This document shows, one piece after another, positions 24,801 through 38,000 of a stretch of 64,000 bases of DNA. How positions within the stretch are numbered: position 1 is the first letter of the stretch; every line of letters begins with the position of its first letter. The position numbers and the translations under genes were made by a program. The stretch is taken from assembly GCA_002900995.3 (NCBI GenBank), contig CM035313.1, positions 1,364,001 to 1,428,000 on the forward strand, written 5' to 3'. The notes under the pieces are model-generated. The model made no database searches and was not told where the DNA came from. It was given only the letters and a program-made list of their open reading frames with translations. Source of the DNA: Ganoderma boninense. Its lineage: Eukaryota > Basidiomycota > Agaricomycetes > Polyporales > Polyporaceae.

Positions 24801-26776
24801 TCTGCACACCGGCCACCTACACATCGAAGGTCTCAAGATGAGCAAGTCGCTCAAAAATTTTATCACCATCGACGTGAGTGCGCGCCGTCCTGGCGGTACT
24901 GGGTGCGCTTGAGCGCGCGCCTGCGGTGGTTTTCGCCCCCGTCGACCCTTCCTTCCTTCCTTCCTTCCTTCCTTCCTTCCTTCCTTCCTTCCGCATTGTT
25001 TGCAGAGAGCGCTGGCTGACTTCGATTTCGTTCCACGTGAATGTGTGTTATGCAGGAAATTCTGCAGAAGTACTCCGCGCGCCAGCTCCGCCTTGCGTTC
25101 CTGACGCAGCTCTGGAATTCGAAGGTCGATTTCTCCGAGTCGCTCATGACCGGGGAAGTGCGCGGTATCGAGATCACATTCAATGTACGTGTCCACCGTC
25201 CTTGTCGATTTGCGCAGCGTCCCCTTCCCACCGCTTTTTTTCGTTTTCACAAGTTCCGTCGTATCGTGCCGCTGCAGTGGCCTTATCTGACGGCCCACAT
25301 GGGCGGATTCACGCGAACATGGCCCCGAATGCGCACCGCATTTTCTGAACGACGTTGACCGGCGCCCCTCGGCCTTCCCCACAGAACTTCTTCACGAACA
25401 TCAAGGCGCTCGTCTCCCAGGCGGAGGCCGAAGGACCCTCCCTCGACGGCAAGAACCGTTTCCAGCAGGCGGAACGCGAACTTACCGACAGGTAAAATTG
25501 ATCCCCACTCGATGTCGTCTTCGCGTGTTTCTTTTTTCTTCTTTTGCTACTCGGGGCCTTCCCTGCCCCGTCCCCCGTCCCCCCTCCACCCACGGGAGGC
25601 GGGGAACGGCGGGCACGCGCGGCGAGAAGCTGAACCCGTGACGTCGATGTGAGCTGTGAGCTGATCAGTTCTCACTTGAATTTTCGCTCCAGCTTCCATG
25701 CCAGCCAGCGGGCCTTCCGGGCGGCTCTGTGCGACTCGTTCAACACCCCAGAGGCGGTCACCATCCTCCGGGACCTCGTCTCCCGGACGAACGTCTATCT
25801 CAAGGCACCCGGTGGCAACTTCGAGATCGGGCTTGTGCAGCGCGTCGCCCGCTGGGTCGGCGAGCAGCTCCGCATGTTCGGGCTTGGCGAGGGCGAGACG
25901 ACCGAACTGGGGTGGGGCCAGGAGCGCACGGCAGACGAGGGGAGCGTTAACGTGCGTAGCATTAACCAATTCGCGTTTACCCCCGTTCTGCCACGGCGGA
26001 CGGGAAGCGCAAGCAGCATGGCGCCCGACTGACGTCCGCTCTTCCTTTTCTGGGCAACAGAGGGAGGAGGTGCTCATGCCATATCTCCGGACGCTCTCGT
26101 CCTTCCGCGACGGCGTCCGGAAACTCGCGATCGCCAAGGGCGACGGCGCGCTCAAGGACATCCTCGCGCTGTCGGACAAGCTGCGGGACAGCGACCTCGT
26201 GCCGCTTGGGGTGGCGTTGGATGACCAGGAAGGTGCGTGTGGCTCGTGCGCCGCATGTGGCTGAGAATAGGCTACTGACCAGCGGACGCCCACACCCTCG
26301 AATCCTAACGCCACCAAATGGCCGTCCTAATGTCTCCCCCGTACCCACGCCGATGCTGTGGATGGCTGGCGCCTTGGGGCTTTCCCGGTCGGTCGGGGAT
26401 GGCTTGCTCTTGCTTGGCCACAGACGGCAAGGCGCTGGTGAAACTTGTCCCACCGGCGGAGCTCATCAAAGCCCGCGACGAGAAACGCGCTCAGGCGGAG
26501 GCCAAGGCTGCGCGCAAGGCCGCCTCGGTCGAGGCGGAGAGGCAGAAACGCATTGCTACGCTCGAGAGGGGCCGCGTGCCGCCGCAGGAGCTCTTCAGGC
26601 CGCCGAACGCCTCTGCGGGCATGTATGGAAGCTGGGACGATAACGGAGTGCCTCTCACCGATGGGGAGGGAAAGGAACTCAGCAAGAGCGCAGCGAAGAA
26701 GGTCAAGAAAGAGTGGGACCTGCAGGAGAAGCGCCATAGAGACTTCCTCGAATGGCAGAAGCAGGAGCAACAGTAG
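21805..26776 (+). CDS. CRS1: Cysteinyl-tRNA synthetase, probably cytosolic and mitochondrial
   Basis: Class I aminoacyl-tRNA synthetase charging tRNA-Cys. Exons: 21805-21996, 22061-22149, 22212-22308, 23611-23880, 23940-24065, 24137-24667, 24766-24873, 25056-25184, 25385-25491, 25693-25951, 26061-26232, 26424-26776. This gives 810 residues from ATG 21805 or 776 from ATG 21907. Signature elements: zinc/substrate Cys in [10 protein letters not shown], the HIGH-type [16 protein letters not shown], the zinc site GWHIECS with HHDNE, and KMSKS (LKMSKSLKN). The C-terminal third has the anticodon-recognition part and a Lys/Ala-rich coiled helix typical of eukaryotic enzymes. The extra 34 residues from the first ATG are Arg/Ser/Leu-rich and lack acids, like a mitochondrial presequence. 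Intron 3 is 1,302 nt, far larger than the others. Confidence 0.93.
22309..23610 (+). other. Oversized intron 3 of CRS1, possibly holding an inserted gene fragment
   Basis: The splice sites are normal (DIDDK|GTACGT ... CTAACGAG...TTTTAG|IILRARH), but the length is 1,302 nt against 50-210 nt elsewhere in the gene. Inside, same-strand frames look protein-like: [20 protein letters not shown] (about 22410-22470), [20 protein letters not shown] (about 22749-22808), and [17 protein letters not shown] with a CxxC pair (about 22980-23034). A T-rich tract ending in TTTCAG at 23214-23240 resembles an acceptor. They suggest a nested or decayed gene, but I cannot join them into a confident model or name a family. 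Confidence 0.4.
24947..24992 (+). repeat. CCTT tetranucleotide microsatellite in CRS1 intron 7
   Basis: About 11.5 uninterrupted CCTT units lie inside the 182 nt intron 24874-25055. It is a perfect pyrimidine tract and probably length-variable between strains. Confidence 0.97.
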
Positions 26777-27038
26777 CAGGTTGCAGGCAGGCACGGCGGC
26801 GTTCCGGTGTTCCGTCTTTTTTGTCGACATCGTCCTGCATACGTAGCAGTGCGTGCTAGTCTTACGACTGAAATTGACAAGGAAGCTACTATACTTCAGA
26901 GCCCCAATGATGAGTACTTGAGTGCGTGGCCGTCAGACTCCCGGGCGCCGTCGATTCGAGCGGCTCCCTGTGACGTACCAACGAATCGATCGCGGTTCTC
27001 CCGCGTCGCGTCTACATGAGCGTTGAGTCACTACCAGG

Positions 27039-27829
27039 CTACCAGTCACACGCGTCCACCACGAGCCTCGCAATCCTCTCCAGTCCAAATTTATCCCGCT
27101 CGTCGAAGCCCGCGAGCGCGAGACAGTCCAGGTCGAAGACCCCCAGTGCGCGCTCGGACTGGCCACCAGGCAGCTCGAGAAGCAGCGGGCAGACGATCTC
27201 GCTTTTGGTGTCGCCGTCGCATGCGATGTGGCCGGGGTATGCCTCGACGTCTGTGACGAGCATGGTGCGCCGCTGGAGGTATGCATCCGCGCAGACGCCG
27301 CGGGCCCGTTCCGGGGAAACATTGATCAGCTGGCAGGCGGGCTTGCCGCAGAAGGGCCCGAGGAGAAGGCGCGGGGGCTGGGCTGGGTGGGGCTGGGTTG
27401 CGGGGCTGAAGCGGGGTACCGGGAAGAGGTCCGAGTGGAGATAGAATCCTAGGAGATGAAGATGACGGTTGAGAGGAGCCGAACGAGAGGGGACACGAGA
27501 CATGAATCGGGGCTAGAGGTTAATCGAGAGGCGGGCACGGGGGCAGGGGGCCACGGACGCACCACACCAATTAACCATGCGGTCGCCGGTGCCAAAGTGG
27601 GGGGAGGCCTGGAGCGCGTTGAAGAGGAGGGAGGAGGCGTTGGCGAGATTGGTCACCTGGTGGCGAACACTCAGCGAAACTGGCTAGGACGGGGGCCAAG
27701 GATACACATGCGCAAACACACCCAATCCCTCTGGCCTGCCAAGAGGTGGCTAAGCTGCTCGTGGACATGGTCCCAGAACGCCGCCTTGTCGAGCCCAGGC
27801 GGGATCATGGCGGAGTCGGCGTGGGGCAT
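27039..27829 (-). CDS. Free methionine-(R)-sulfoxide reductase (fRMsr, GAF domain)
   Basis: Cytosolic enzyme reducing free Met-R-sulfoxide with thioredoxin-type recycling. Exons 27829-27722, 27656-27563 and 27448-27039 give 203 residues. Visible family elements: the N-terminal KAAFWDHVHEQLSHLLAGQ and NLANASSLLFNAL helices, VNWCGFYL, LGPFCGKPACQLI, ERARGVCADAY, HIACDGDTKSEIVCPLLL and ALGVFDLDC. The three cysteines used by the family (in GKPAC, RGVC and HIAC) are all present. Between FYLHSDLFP and PRLLLGPF there is extra sequence that reads in frame. A 42 nt intron with GTACCC donor could be removed here to give about 189 residues, closer to the usual ~180. It is tail-to-tail with CRS1. Confidence 0.88.
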
Positions 27830-28082
27830 TTTTTGCAGAACGGGGAGCAGGGGAAATGGTTCCTACGAGGCGGGCTCGCGGGAGATGTCTCGTGTCCCGC
27901 CAGTCCGTCGCCTGCACTCGTCCCTGCCCTCGCCCGCAGCGCGCACACGGGCGATGGAGGGCGATGTGGTTAGATAAGATTAGATAGAGCAGCGGATGCC
28001 CCCGATCAAGGCGATCACACTGCTCGGGCACTGCGTCTGCCAGCAGCCCTTCTCTCCATCCTTCCATCCCCCACCTATACCA

Positions 28083-28952
28083 ATGGCCCCATATCTCGAC
28101 ACCGTCAAGGTACCCTCGCCTCTCCCATCGATGGTGGCATACGCCTGAGCCGTCCCAGTCCTTTGCAGATGTTCCGATCACAGACGCTGGCGTCGACACT
28201 CTCGCTTTCCTCCAAGCCGCCCAGGGCGTCGTCGGCCTCTTCGGTATGTTCTCTCGTGAATCGTGCTCGGATCGATAACCCTTAGAAGTGCTTCTCCAGA
28301 CCTTCTTGGATCAGCTGCTTTCGCCCCCGTCCAGAGCGACCTCAAGGGCAACATCGCCGTGAGTTTCCCTTCCCGATCACTCCCAATAGCGCTCAAATGT
28401 CCGTCCACAGAAAGTCCGCGCTCGCTATGATTCCCACCCGGCAGACTCCTCCACCCTCGAGCTGCTCGTCGTGAATGAGAAGGGCGAGAAGAAGCGCACT
28501 GCGACCGAGGGCCTCATGTGGCTCCTGCGTGGCCTCGCTTTCACGTGCAAGGCCCTCCTTGCTGCGCAGGCCAACAAGACGGAGGAGCTCTCGGTCGCGT
28601 TCACAAAGTCGTACGAAAACACCCTCAAGAAGTTCCACAACTTCGTCGTGAAGGGTATCTTCGCGGTCAGTATCCCCATTTGGCCCTCGCCTAGCTTAAT
28701 CCGTGCGAGGGCGATCGTGGGTGTGGCTGCCACTGATTACGGCACCGCTTGTTCTGCCTCCAGGTCGCGATGAAGGCGTGTCCCTATCGCGCAGCCTTCT
28801 ATGAGAAACTTGCGGCTGATCCTGCCGGCGGTGCCCCAGTTCCGGCCGATAAGCTCAACCAGGAGCTCGACAAGTGGCTTGGGGCCCTCGACAACATCGT
28901 CAAGCGCCTCGAGGACTTCTACGAGAAGGGCGGCCATAACAAAGGGTTCTGA
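28083..28952 (+). CDS. Glycolipid transfer protein (GLTP/HET-C2 family)
   Basis: Cytosolic all-helical protein that moves glycosphingolipids between membranes. HET-C2 of Podospora is the founding fungal member and acts in heterokaryon incompatibility. Exons 28083-28109, 28159-28243, 28300-28358, 28411-28665 and 28764-28952 give 204 residues, the standard length. The sphingolipid headgroup site is visible: Asp, Asn and Lys in VQSDLKGNIAKVRARY, the stacking Trp in GLMWLLRGL, and the His in KKFHNFVVKGIFAVAM. The end GHNKGF lacks any CaaX motif. Start: the short first exon MAPYLDTVK joins directly to SFADVPIT. Divergent from the fRMsr gene across 253 bp. Confidence 0.94.
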
Positions 28953-31900
28953 TTACACCACCTTCTGCCGTCACGAGACACTATACACATGTACAACACG
29001 ACCTCACGGAATTCGCAACGGAGACACCTTGGTAGCTGTAAATCCCCGTGTAAGGCTCGCTCATTCTCAGCGAGTCTACCGAACCTCGTTGCCAGCCGTC
29101 AGTTTGACTCCACCTAGAAGCCCGCCAACGCGATATGAGATGGTGCCTCGACATTTATGACCATACAGAAAAGGGTGATAGGTCGAGTGGTGGGCGGTAT
29201 GGTCCAGACTCGCCAGCAGAGAACGACATTCCAGATCGGCCGGTCGGAATACCAAGAGAAAGTTGACACGCCGCGGGCGGTGTGCGTTGTGATTGGTGGT
29301 ACGTATGGTATACGGCACACTCGAGTCGAGCCTTCGGCAGGGGTCTGGGGACGAGGACGAAGCAGTTGACCGGCTAAGGCAAGCGACGAGAACGAGGGTT
29401 AGAATTTCAGAGTGTGCAAGCACGGCCTGGACCCGCATGTGACTGGACGGACTCACATTGTCAGAGGCGAGCGAGCGAGGGGTGCAGCTGACGACGGGTG
29501 GGCAGAACCGCGCCTGGGAGTGCTCGAGACGGATGTATGTCATGGTCAGGTTAGAATAACGTCAGCTCGTCCAATAAGATTTGACCTGCGGGGGGACTCG
29601 CGCCTACGCTATTGAGATAGCTGACGCTCACCGTCTGGGCCAGTCGATGGGACCCTGCGCCAGCACGAGCGCCGCTACATGCTGCTCGTGAGGGTGTTCC
29701 AGCGTCGCCGCACCCTGATTCGAAGTGCTCCTCGTATGAACGGATTCCAGGGAAGGTAGGCAGGCCACCCAGGCGTGTGTGATGCCACTCCCTCGAAATG
29801 GCGAGAAGGGACACGCCGAAGTGTGGGCACCTGGGAACGCCAGAAGAGAATAGACGTCACCTTCTCCCGAACCACGATCACCAAGCTCTTCCTGACAGAT
29901 CCCTGGAAGGCCGCTCTGGGCGAGGCGAGGAGAGGTACGCATTCCAGCGGTCGTCTGTGGCGCAATCCGAAGCGGCGATTGGGCTCACGGCCTCGATTGT
30001 GCCCCGATCCATCGTCGTCACTCCTCCCGAGCCCCAGGCGGCAGGCGCGGGACCGGTGGCCAAGGTGCAGACAACACCCGAGCCAGCCCCCCGCAGGGCC
30101 CGCTGCACCGCGCATCCAGAAGCAGCCGGATGTTGTTCGGAAGCTGGGGGCCAGGGAACGGCGGGGCGCGGTGGAATGCATGCGAACGCTACGACGCTGG
30201 ACATGTTAGGGACATTGACCTTGCAGCTGACATACTTCGGCGCCCACGCACCCTATAATAGCGACGAAGACCCCATCGAGTCCAGAAAATGCCTAGAGCC
30301 TAACGGCCGGACGCTTAAGTTTATGCTTGCCTGAACGCGCGGACATTGGCTGTGCGGTATGAACCACTGTGTGGTTCGGGGTGTGGAGCAAGAAGACTGC
30401 CGGCAAAGCGAGTGGGTCATGTTATGGACCAAGGAGTTGGAACGAGTCATGCTGACCCCAAAGGCATCGCTCGCTTGGCCACGTTAGTGATTCATGAGGT
30501 TCAATACTTGGGCTTCACCACTGATGGCGCTTTCATTGATTGTCAGGGCACTCCGAACGCTGGAACTCGCGTGTAGCGCGTTGTAGACCCGGCCGTAGTT
30601 TCGGTTCGGCGCGTATAGAAGGGGTCGAGCGTTTGGGAGGCTGACATCACTGAACAGAGTGAAAGAGGTTTGCCAAGTGGCTGCGCCGAGGCAGACATAC
30701 CTGGCTAAAGAACCGTGAGGTCGCTGACAATCAGAACGCGACATTCGAGTCGAAATTCCAAAGAGAGCTAGCCGAGAGAAGGGTCCGCATTGCTGCCGAG
30801 TGGGCTGAACGTCAATTCGTGAAAGAAAGGGCGCATTGATACTGAATAACTTGCGTGTTAGCCAGGATAGGCCTTTCGACCTCCCAAGAAGGGTTCTCAG
30901 GCGTCTTGGCATCCACTACGAACCTCCCGGAGACATGTGGCGGGAATATTGCGCACGACTTGGGCCTCGAATGCGTCGGACCCAGAGGAAAAAGTTACCC
31001 ACGGAGCTTGGAGTAAATGGCCGCGAATCAGAACGAAATGATACGAAAAACACAGAGGGGGTCACCCAAGAACTTTCACTGAGCGAGGCGGGCCGGTAAT
31101 TCATCTGCGGATCCAGAACGACACCCGGGCTGGAAGCCCCGGCCTCGGCATCGAAAGAGGGGCACACATTTGTTGCAGCGAGGCGAGCGAGTGGGTAATT
31201 CTCATGCTGATCGATTCAGAGTTGCACCATCTTTCCCCGACCGCTGTGGAGGATTGTGCGCCTTGTAGCGTGCCGGTTCCTTGCCGCACTCGAGCGCACT
31301 TCGCTGGGAAGCCATGGCACTGCGTCTATGTGTGCGCCCGCACCTGCGATGGTCGGGTTGTCCGCCCCCGCACGGAGCCCGGATCCGGACCCAGCGAATC
31401 CATTGAAACCAATCTAGGGTTACAAATTAACTCGCCAAGACAAAACGCGTGTGGCACGCACGTAAATCCAGGTGGCACCCATCTAGGTGGAAGCGACTGT
31501 GCGATTTCATGCCACTTCATGCGCCCTTCATGAAGTCTGGTCGATTTCCACTTGCGACCTGTCGGGAAATCCGGTACGTCCTGGTGGCGCCCATCTGTGT
31601 AGATACTCCACAACACGGCCCTCTTCTCAGGCAGACCATCGACTCATCATCACCGATCGAGGGTGTTGCAGCCTTGCGTGCCGCAGGCGTCCTCACCGCA
31701 ACCTGCCCAGACTAGCGCCGGCTCTGCGAGGTTGCCATACGGCTTTCGGGCCTAGTACAAAACAAGGACATCAGTTTCGAGACACAGACGCATCTGGAGC
31801 AAGCGGTCGTACAAGAACGCACATGCACTTCGACTTCCAGTTTCCAGGGATGAACTCAGATACACGCGATAGGCGTCGAGCGTCCGATCAGTACCGCCGA

Positions 31901-34060
31901 ACGCTTGTGCTAAATGCTACCTCGGTAGAACAAATGTCCGTTTAAAGTAGGCGGGGACGGATATTGTGTGCGTACCTGGTAATGTCGGGGCTTCTATGAT
32001 CAGCTGAGGAGGGCTGCGCGGTACGCGCTGCATATGAAAATCGGCCGGGCGGGGTTTGCACTTCCCTACGGTGCTTCCAGGGTGCTTCTTCTTAGGGACT
32101 CCCTTTCCGACCTTATCAGCGCCGATGGCCACAGGGTTAACCCATGTCAAGCTAGAATCGTCAAGATCACAGGCGCAAGACCGAACTCTCGGAAACTGTG
32201 TGATGGTGGGAGGGGAGCCATACCGAAGTAAGCTTGGTGTCGCGCTTGAACTTGACCCCTGGGCGGTGCTGCGACCGCGAAAATTCAGGCAAGCTTCATG
32301 TTCCGATGACTCCGGAAATCTCATGTGTCGAGGCCAAGGTCGAGGCGCAGGGGTGCAGGGCGACAGAGGGTAACGGCAGAGGACAAGGCTGGACATCTTG
32401 GGCCCAACGTTACGCTTACGAAAAGAGACGGTTGGCACGAATGGCGCTTCGAGGGAGTTGTCATGAGACTTCGTTCCGTACCTACGATGGCAGAATGGAA
32501 CTGAACTCACTGCGAAGTCTGGCCCCTAGGGTACGACCCCCGGATGAATACGGACAGCCGGCAAGGGAGGCGCGGTATGCCCATGAATGGCCGGCGGTTG
32601 CTTCGAGAAGCTGACGACTGTATCGTGGCCTGTTATTCCGGTCAAAATCGGGACAGAATCACGGTTGAGAAGGAACGCCTGAGTTTGTGAACCAAGGAAG
32701 TACTTGAGCCGAGGGGGAAGGCTGCAATGGGCCGTAAGTGGGTGGGAAGATCGGGAGGTGAGGTATATGTTTCTCACCGCATGGAGCCAGAGGAGTATGA
32801 CACGGTGGACGGATGGATTCGCCGCAGCTCAGACGGTTAGGTGGCACGGGCGTCGGATGGGCTGGCATTGATTTGGACAGAGCAAGGCGGTTCCACGACG
32901 AGGAGGGTGTGCGAAGTGAGGGGCGAGGACAGTTCTGCCAGGTGTCTGTCAGAAGGGCAAATGAATGTAGGAGGCCTTCTTAACCGTGTAAGGCTAAATG
33001 AGTGCGAATGGCAAGGAGAGGAGAGGGAGGGTACTTGGCCAAAGCTGCCACATCAAAAGCTTCGCGGGAACGAGTTATTTGTGTTACTCGACCGCATAAC
33101 TGCCGAAGACGCTCGGCCGTGCGGGTCGTTGGGAACGAGGATGCGGCGACAGGGCATGTGCCTGGGACTGGGTGCTCACCGCGAGCGAGACTCACGTAAC
33201 GTGTACGGGGTGCGCACTGTCGACGTCGAGGGCGACTGGGTGGACCACGACGCTCCCGCGCGGGCGGCAGAGAGCAGGAGCGCTAGCGGAGGCTGCGGGG
33301 ACGCGCGGGAACGTCACCGTCACGTCTCGTAGCCGACGCAGACGGGCCAGCCAGATAACCTTGCAGTCTCCCGTCATCCATCACTCCTCCGCCGCTCATT
33401 GTTCCACACCCCGGCCATCTTCCAGCATCAGCCCCGGCACAGCGGATCGTTTTCGCGCAAAAAGCTAGATGGACTGTTTCCATGTCATCAGGCGCCTCCC
33501 CCAAGCCCCAGCCGTGCCCCGGGCTCCTCCCCTCGCGCGCGTATCGCCCGCCACGGGTCGACATTCGCCGGCCCTGGCGCTGACATGGGCCGAGCAGGTT
33601 TTCCCAGATGAAACGGGGAGATGAATGATCGTAAATAGGCTTCCTGGTACGATCTCGCAGCGCCGGGGCAATCTTGGAGCCCAACGTGCCTTTCTAGGTC
33701 TTGCCGTCCTATGGCCGCACGAGAACCATGTCGCGTGGTGAGTTGGCGTTCTGCAGTGGACGATTGCCCGGGCCTATCGTCAGCTGTCGCGCGCTCGTGG
33801 CCCGCACGCAGGTTGATCTTTTGCTTCCGATCCTCAACGGTGAGACCCTTGCCTTCTTCTCGCTAGTTGTCGCCCGTCTCTCTCCCCCGGGCTAGCTCTT
33901 GGCTTCTAAACTTTATTAGGCCCGCAGCGCTCTACAGCTTGCGTTCTTAACTCTTAGTCTATGTCGACCCCCCTCCTCTTAAATACCCCTTCGTCTCCTC
34001 GGCGTCCTCCATCCACCTCCCTTCGTCTCCTCGCCCCTCCTACCCACCTCTTACTCCATC
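28953..34060. other. Gene-poor block 1
   Basis: I can support no gene in these 5.1 kb. The longest open frames (29675-30181 minus, 168 codons; 29798-30334 plus; 31917-32510 minus, 197 codons; 32841-33332 plus) overlap other frames, lack recognisable domains and have no convincing splice partners. Base composition is not strikingly AT-rich. A TTAAATA element at 33979-33985 belongs to the WOPR gene. Eroded transposon or gene remnants are possible but unproven. Confidence 0.4.
33979..33985 (+). promoter_or_regulatory. TATA-like element of the WOPR gene
   Basis: TTAAATA lies 76 bp before the ATG at 34061, followed by a pyrimidine-rich leader typical of fungal 5' UTRs. Confidence 0.5.
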
Positions 34061-35046
34061 ATGGCCCCGAGACAGCCACCCACCATCACCAACATGCGCA
34101 TCCGCTCCGTCCGCGACGCGGAGATCATCTTGCACGCCGTCGCCTTGAACCGACTACCCATGGTTCTCCACCGTCTCGCGGACGAGGAGAGGCTCGCTCT
34201 CCGTCCTGGTTGTATCTACGTATGGGAGGAGCGCAGTTCCAACCCCTTGGAAGCCACAGGACAGGAGATTCAACGATTCACCGAGGGGCGGAGTTGGGGA
34301 CCCTCCAGGGCCCGGGATGTGAGTCGTGCTCGAGGGTCAACGCCACTGTCTCGATTGACGCCCTTGCACCAAGAACTTCCTCATCTACTACGAGAAAGAT
34401 AGCCCCACGAGGTCCTCTATCCTTCATCGCAATAACATTAGAACGTGAGTTTCATCGCGCCTCCGTAGTCCCGTTAATCTCCAGCTTATATGGCATCGCC
34501 CCTCCAGCGCCCCGCAACTGATCAAGCAGACCTACTCGGTATTCATCGACTATCCCAAGAATTCGAGAAAGTGGCATCTGAGTGCGTGGTGTTCATGTGC
34601 GATTCACGACGTCATTGACTTACACGCGCCAAACAGACGCTTACTATACCCAGGAGTCATTCGAGGCCCTCCAGACCGTCGATGACATCCCTTGCCTGCG
34701 GGATATCGACGTACCTCGCAACCGCTACGTCTGCGCACGGAACAATGGCGGTCGTCGTCGGGAACGTCAGGGGGTCAGCGAGGCCATGCTTCCACCATTC
34801 GCGTACGACTCCTCCTCGTCGCCATCGTCAAGCCCCCGCGAAGGTTTCTATCCCACACCATATCCCCTCCAGCCTTCTCCCTCTCCCTCGCACACACTTG
34901 TTGCCCCTGCTGCGCCACTCCCCTCCGGTTTTGTGCTCTCTGATCGTCGACTCGCCCCTCTGGAGTATCTCCAGAACATCTCGCCCCGGGCTCGAGATCC
35001 CATCGACGACCAGGCTCTACGCCAGTTCCAGGCTATCTCTATCTAA
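34061..35046 (+). CDS. WOPR-domain transcriptional regulator (Gti1/Pac2/Wor1 family)
   Basis: Fungus-specific DNA-binding regulator family controlling morphology and development. Exons 34061-34318, 34374-34444, 34508-34581 and 34637-35046 give 270 residues. The WOPRa part is clear: IRSVRDAEIILHAVALNRLP, HRLADEERLALRPGCIYVWEE, then the hallmark FTEGRSWGPSRARDNFLIYY. The second part covers KQTYSVFIDYPKNSRKWHL and AYYTQESFEALQTVDDIPCL. The C-terminus is a Ser/Pro-rich low-complexity tail, presumably regulatory. The start gives a short lead into the domain. Length is at the short end for the family, and Agaricomycetes carry many such short paralogues. It stands alone between two gene-poor blocks. 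Confidence 0.9.
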
Positions 35047-38000
35047 CACGCTATATCTTTTCGCTGTTGCACGCTTTTCAAGTTCCCGGACTCTTCATCT
35101 AGCTTTGCATCACATCTATCTTCGATTTGCGCTCTGATCTCCACCATCGCCGCTATGCTGTGTTGTACGATAGCTGTTTACCTTCCGCTCGCGTTCAGAT
35201 GCATACCTCGCTATCTAGGTAATTGTCCTAATCTTATTGCGCGCGGACGGTCCCCACCGATAGGTACAGGTTTATTTGTACGTGTATTTGTGCCTTCCGG
35301 AAGCCCGCTACGTCTCGCTATGTACGCTAATAGACCGGTTCCCAAACGCATCCTTGGCAGTGGCACTCCCGCCGACATTTGGAATCCGGTCGCCTGACAG
35401 CGAGGCAGAATGAAGGGTGGCTGCTGCTCATGGGATGCCGCGCACCCGAGCGTGAGAGGCGAGGTAAATTTGGCTCTAAGCGATATGCTTCTCGGACGCG
35501 ACGCTTCAAGGTAACTAGCAGCAGTGCTCTTTCCTTGGCGAGGGGAGCAGATAGGCACCCCGCCCGCGCAGGCCGGAAATCAATATAATTACTTACTGAA
35601 TGCCCATAGACCGACCTGCGCATCGCGCGCGTGCGTACTCCGAAACGCGCTGTGATGCCGTCACGCCCGCGATGCTGCCACTGACAGTGCCCGCTAAGCC
35701 CCAACTGGTGCTTAGTGCCACTCGCTGAGTGCGACGATGAGACCCGAATGGGCCGCCACGCGAGCGTGGAGGTCCAGCCTCAGCATGAACCCCGTCCGCA
35801 TCTCTGTCGCCTTTCAGATCCGGTGCGTGCGACGTGTGGTGACATCGACGTCGCCAGCCAGATTACCGGAACCCTCGATTGCGACGCGTTTTGGGGGCGT
35901 GTGTGCGGGGAATCCTGGAAGCGCGAATAAGAGGAGGGGGCCAAAGTGGGCCCGCCACCTTGTGTTCGCATACAAAGCCCCCAAAGGAGGGAGCAGGATG
36001 CTGTTTCTGGTGATGCTTGGGAGTACATCGAGCCCCGGAAGGTCGGCATGACGCACCGTGACGCCGTACCGAGGCTCGGATGGGGGGGAGGGACCGAGGC
36101 CCGAGATAGGGTATAAGCAGCAAACCATGGAGGGGCACGCGGGAGGCGAGCGGAATGCAAGCGTGCATGGGGAGACGCGGACTGAATGCGCCGGCCACGA
36201 CGGGCGTCTGCGCGCTGGGCTTCTGGCATCAGCGCAAGGCAGGCTGGCCCGACCATCGACATGGCGGCTTCACGCCCGCTACCAAGGCACGCGTCGCGGC
36301 CTGCCCCATCCAGCAGTCCTGGCTCCAAGGCACGGAGATTGTGCTCTTCTAGCCCACATGGGCGTGGCATGCCGTGCCGTCTGGAGAGGCACATCGCGTC
36401 TGTGGAGTTGGTGGAAGCTAGTGCGGCCGCAGCACTCGGGAGGCCTCGTCGCGGGGTGGGCAGCTCAAAGATTCGCCGCGAACTTGGCTATGAACGTTAA
36501 CGTTGTATGCGCCCTACCCCGCCCCCCATCCGGCTCGCGGCGACTGCGGGGGTAGGAGGAACGAGGCATGATCCATCCGCGCCACCCGATCCACATCAAG
36601 GCAGACTGGGAAAACCACGGCAGGAGCTTACGCACCTCCTTCTCTCGGGTAGGACGAGTATCCCGATAGCAGGATACGGTCGAAACGTGTGTGTGCGGGT
36701 ACAAGGACTGGCTGTCTGGCAAGTGGCTGGTTGGGCGACTGGTTTCCGCTCCGTTCGTGTGGTGCGGACATGCGCGGAGTTGTGCGGAATTGGGGTGCTT
36801 TCGCCATGGAATCCAGGGCAGGGATCAGAGTGCGTTCCCGAAAAGACGTCTACGGATGACGACGAGATGGCCTGAAGCCCTTGATTGCGATTAAGCCGAG
36901 AAGCCTGCACTCTAATCACAATTATCGCGATAAAGGGATGGCATAAGGGAAGACGAGTACGAATTTGGGCAGAGACTAGGATCCTCTGGGACACATGGGC
37001 GGCCCAGCCACGACCATTCAAACGGCGAGGGTGCCGTATCCACGGTGTAGGACAACGACTAGTGGCCAGCTGATAAATGGGAGAACATGGAAGCGTCCAC
37101 TTTTACCTCAGAAGTTCCGACGCTCTGTTGCCGAATCGGCGGACCAAATATCTGAGAATGCGCCACCAACTAGGTCAGCGGATGTTCGAAGGGACCCCGT
37201 CATACTCAATCGATTGGTAAATGTTGAAGTAATGCTCACCAATAACTGGCCTCGAGTTCAGACATCGTTGTATACCGGCAGCGATGCTTATCAGAAAGAC
37301 GATGTCATGGACCAAAATATGATATCCTTGTCTTCGACGATAATACTCACGCGCCACCGTGTCGGACCAGAATTCTATCGCGTTTAAACCTCAGCCGGCG
37401 GGGGAATTGCGCTGCGGCAGCACGTTATGTCTTGCTGGAATGTCTAAGTAGCCGTCTTACGAACTTCGTGTGAATGCTCCAGGGGAAAAACGGCCGACGC
37501 GAGTTGAAGAACATACCGGTCGGAGAACCTCAAACGAGCACCTGCTGGACTGATTGGCTTTCGGCCTAGTCCCTGTGTGCGGGAGTAGAAGAAGGCAGCG
37601 ACGCGAGGGTGAGCGTCCGAACTTGAAGTCGAGCTTGTGGTTGCGAGTCTTGTTAGGCGCTCGGAGTATAGTCGGCGCTTAGAATTCGGAGTAGTGATCG
37701 ACTCAACGCGGGCCGCGATGCGCCCTTCTGCTGGGAAACTTAGCTCGATAAACTGAGTGTAAAATTAATGGGCAATTATTATCGTACCCCTAAAGGCTAA
37801 TTCCGCTGCCGCCCAGTACACAGTCACAGAAAGAAAGACCGTAACACAAGGTCGCCCCCCAAACGCATGTGTCGTTGACGCCCAGGCTCTCCGCCGCGAT
37901 CGAGTGTAACCACAGTCCGGCGCATCGACTTCCATGTACGGGTTGCACCTGACAGTCGCCATTGGCTCGCCGAGATGTCGAAGGACAGCCTGACGCCTAC

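Noticed and set aside
31917..32510. 197-codon minus-strand frame in gene-poor DNA
   Set aside because: No recognisable family or promoter; composition consistent with chance.
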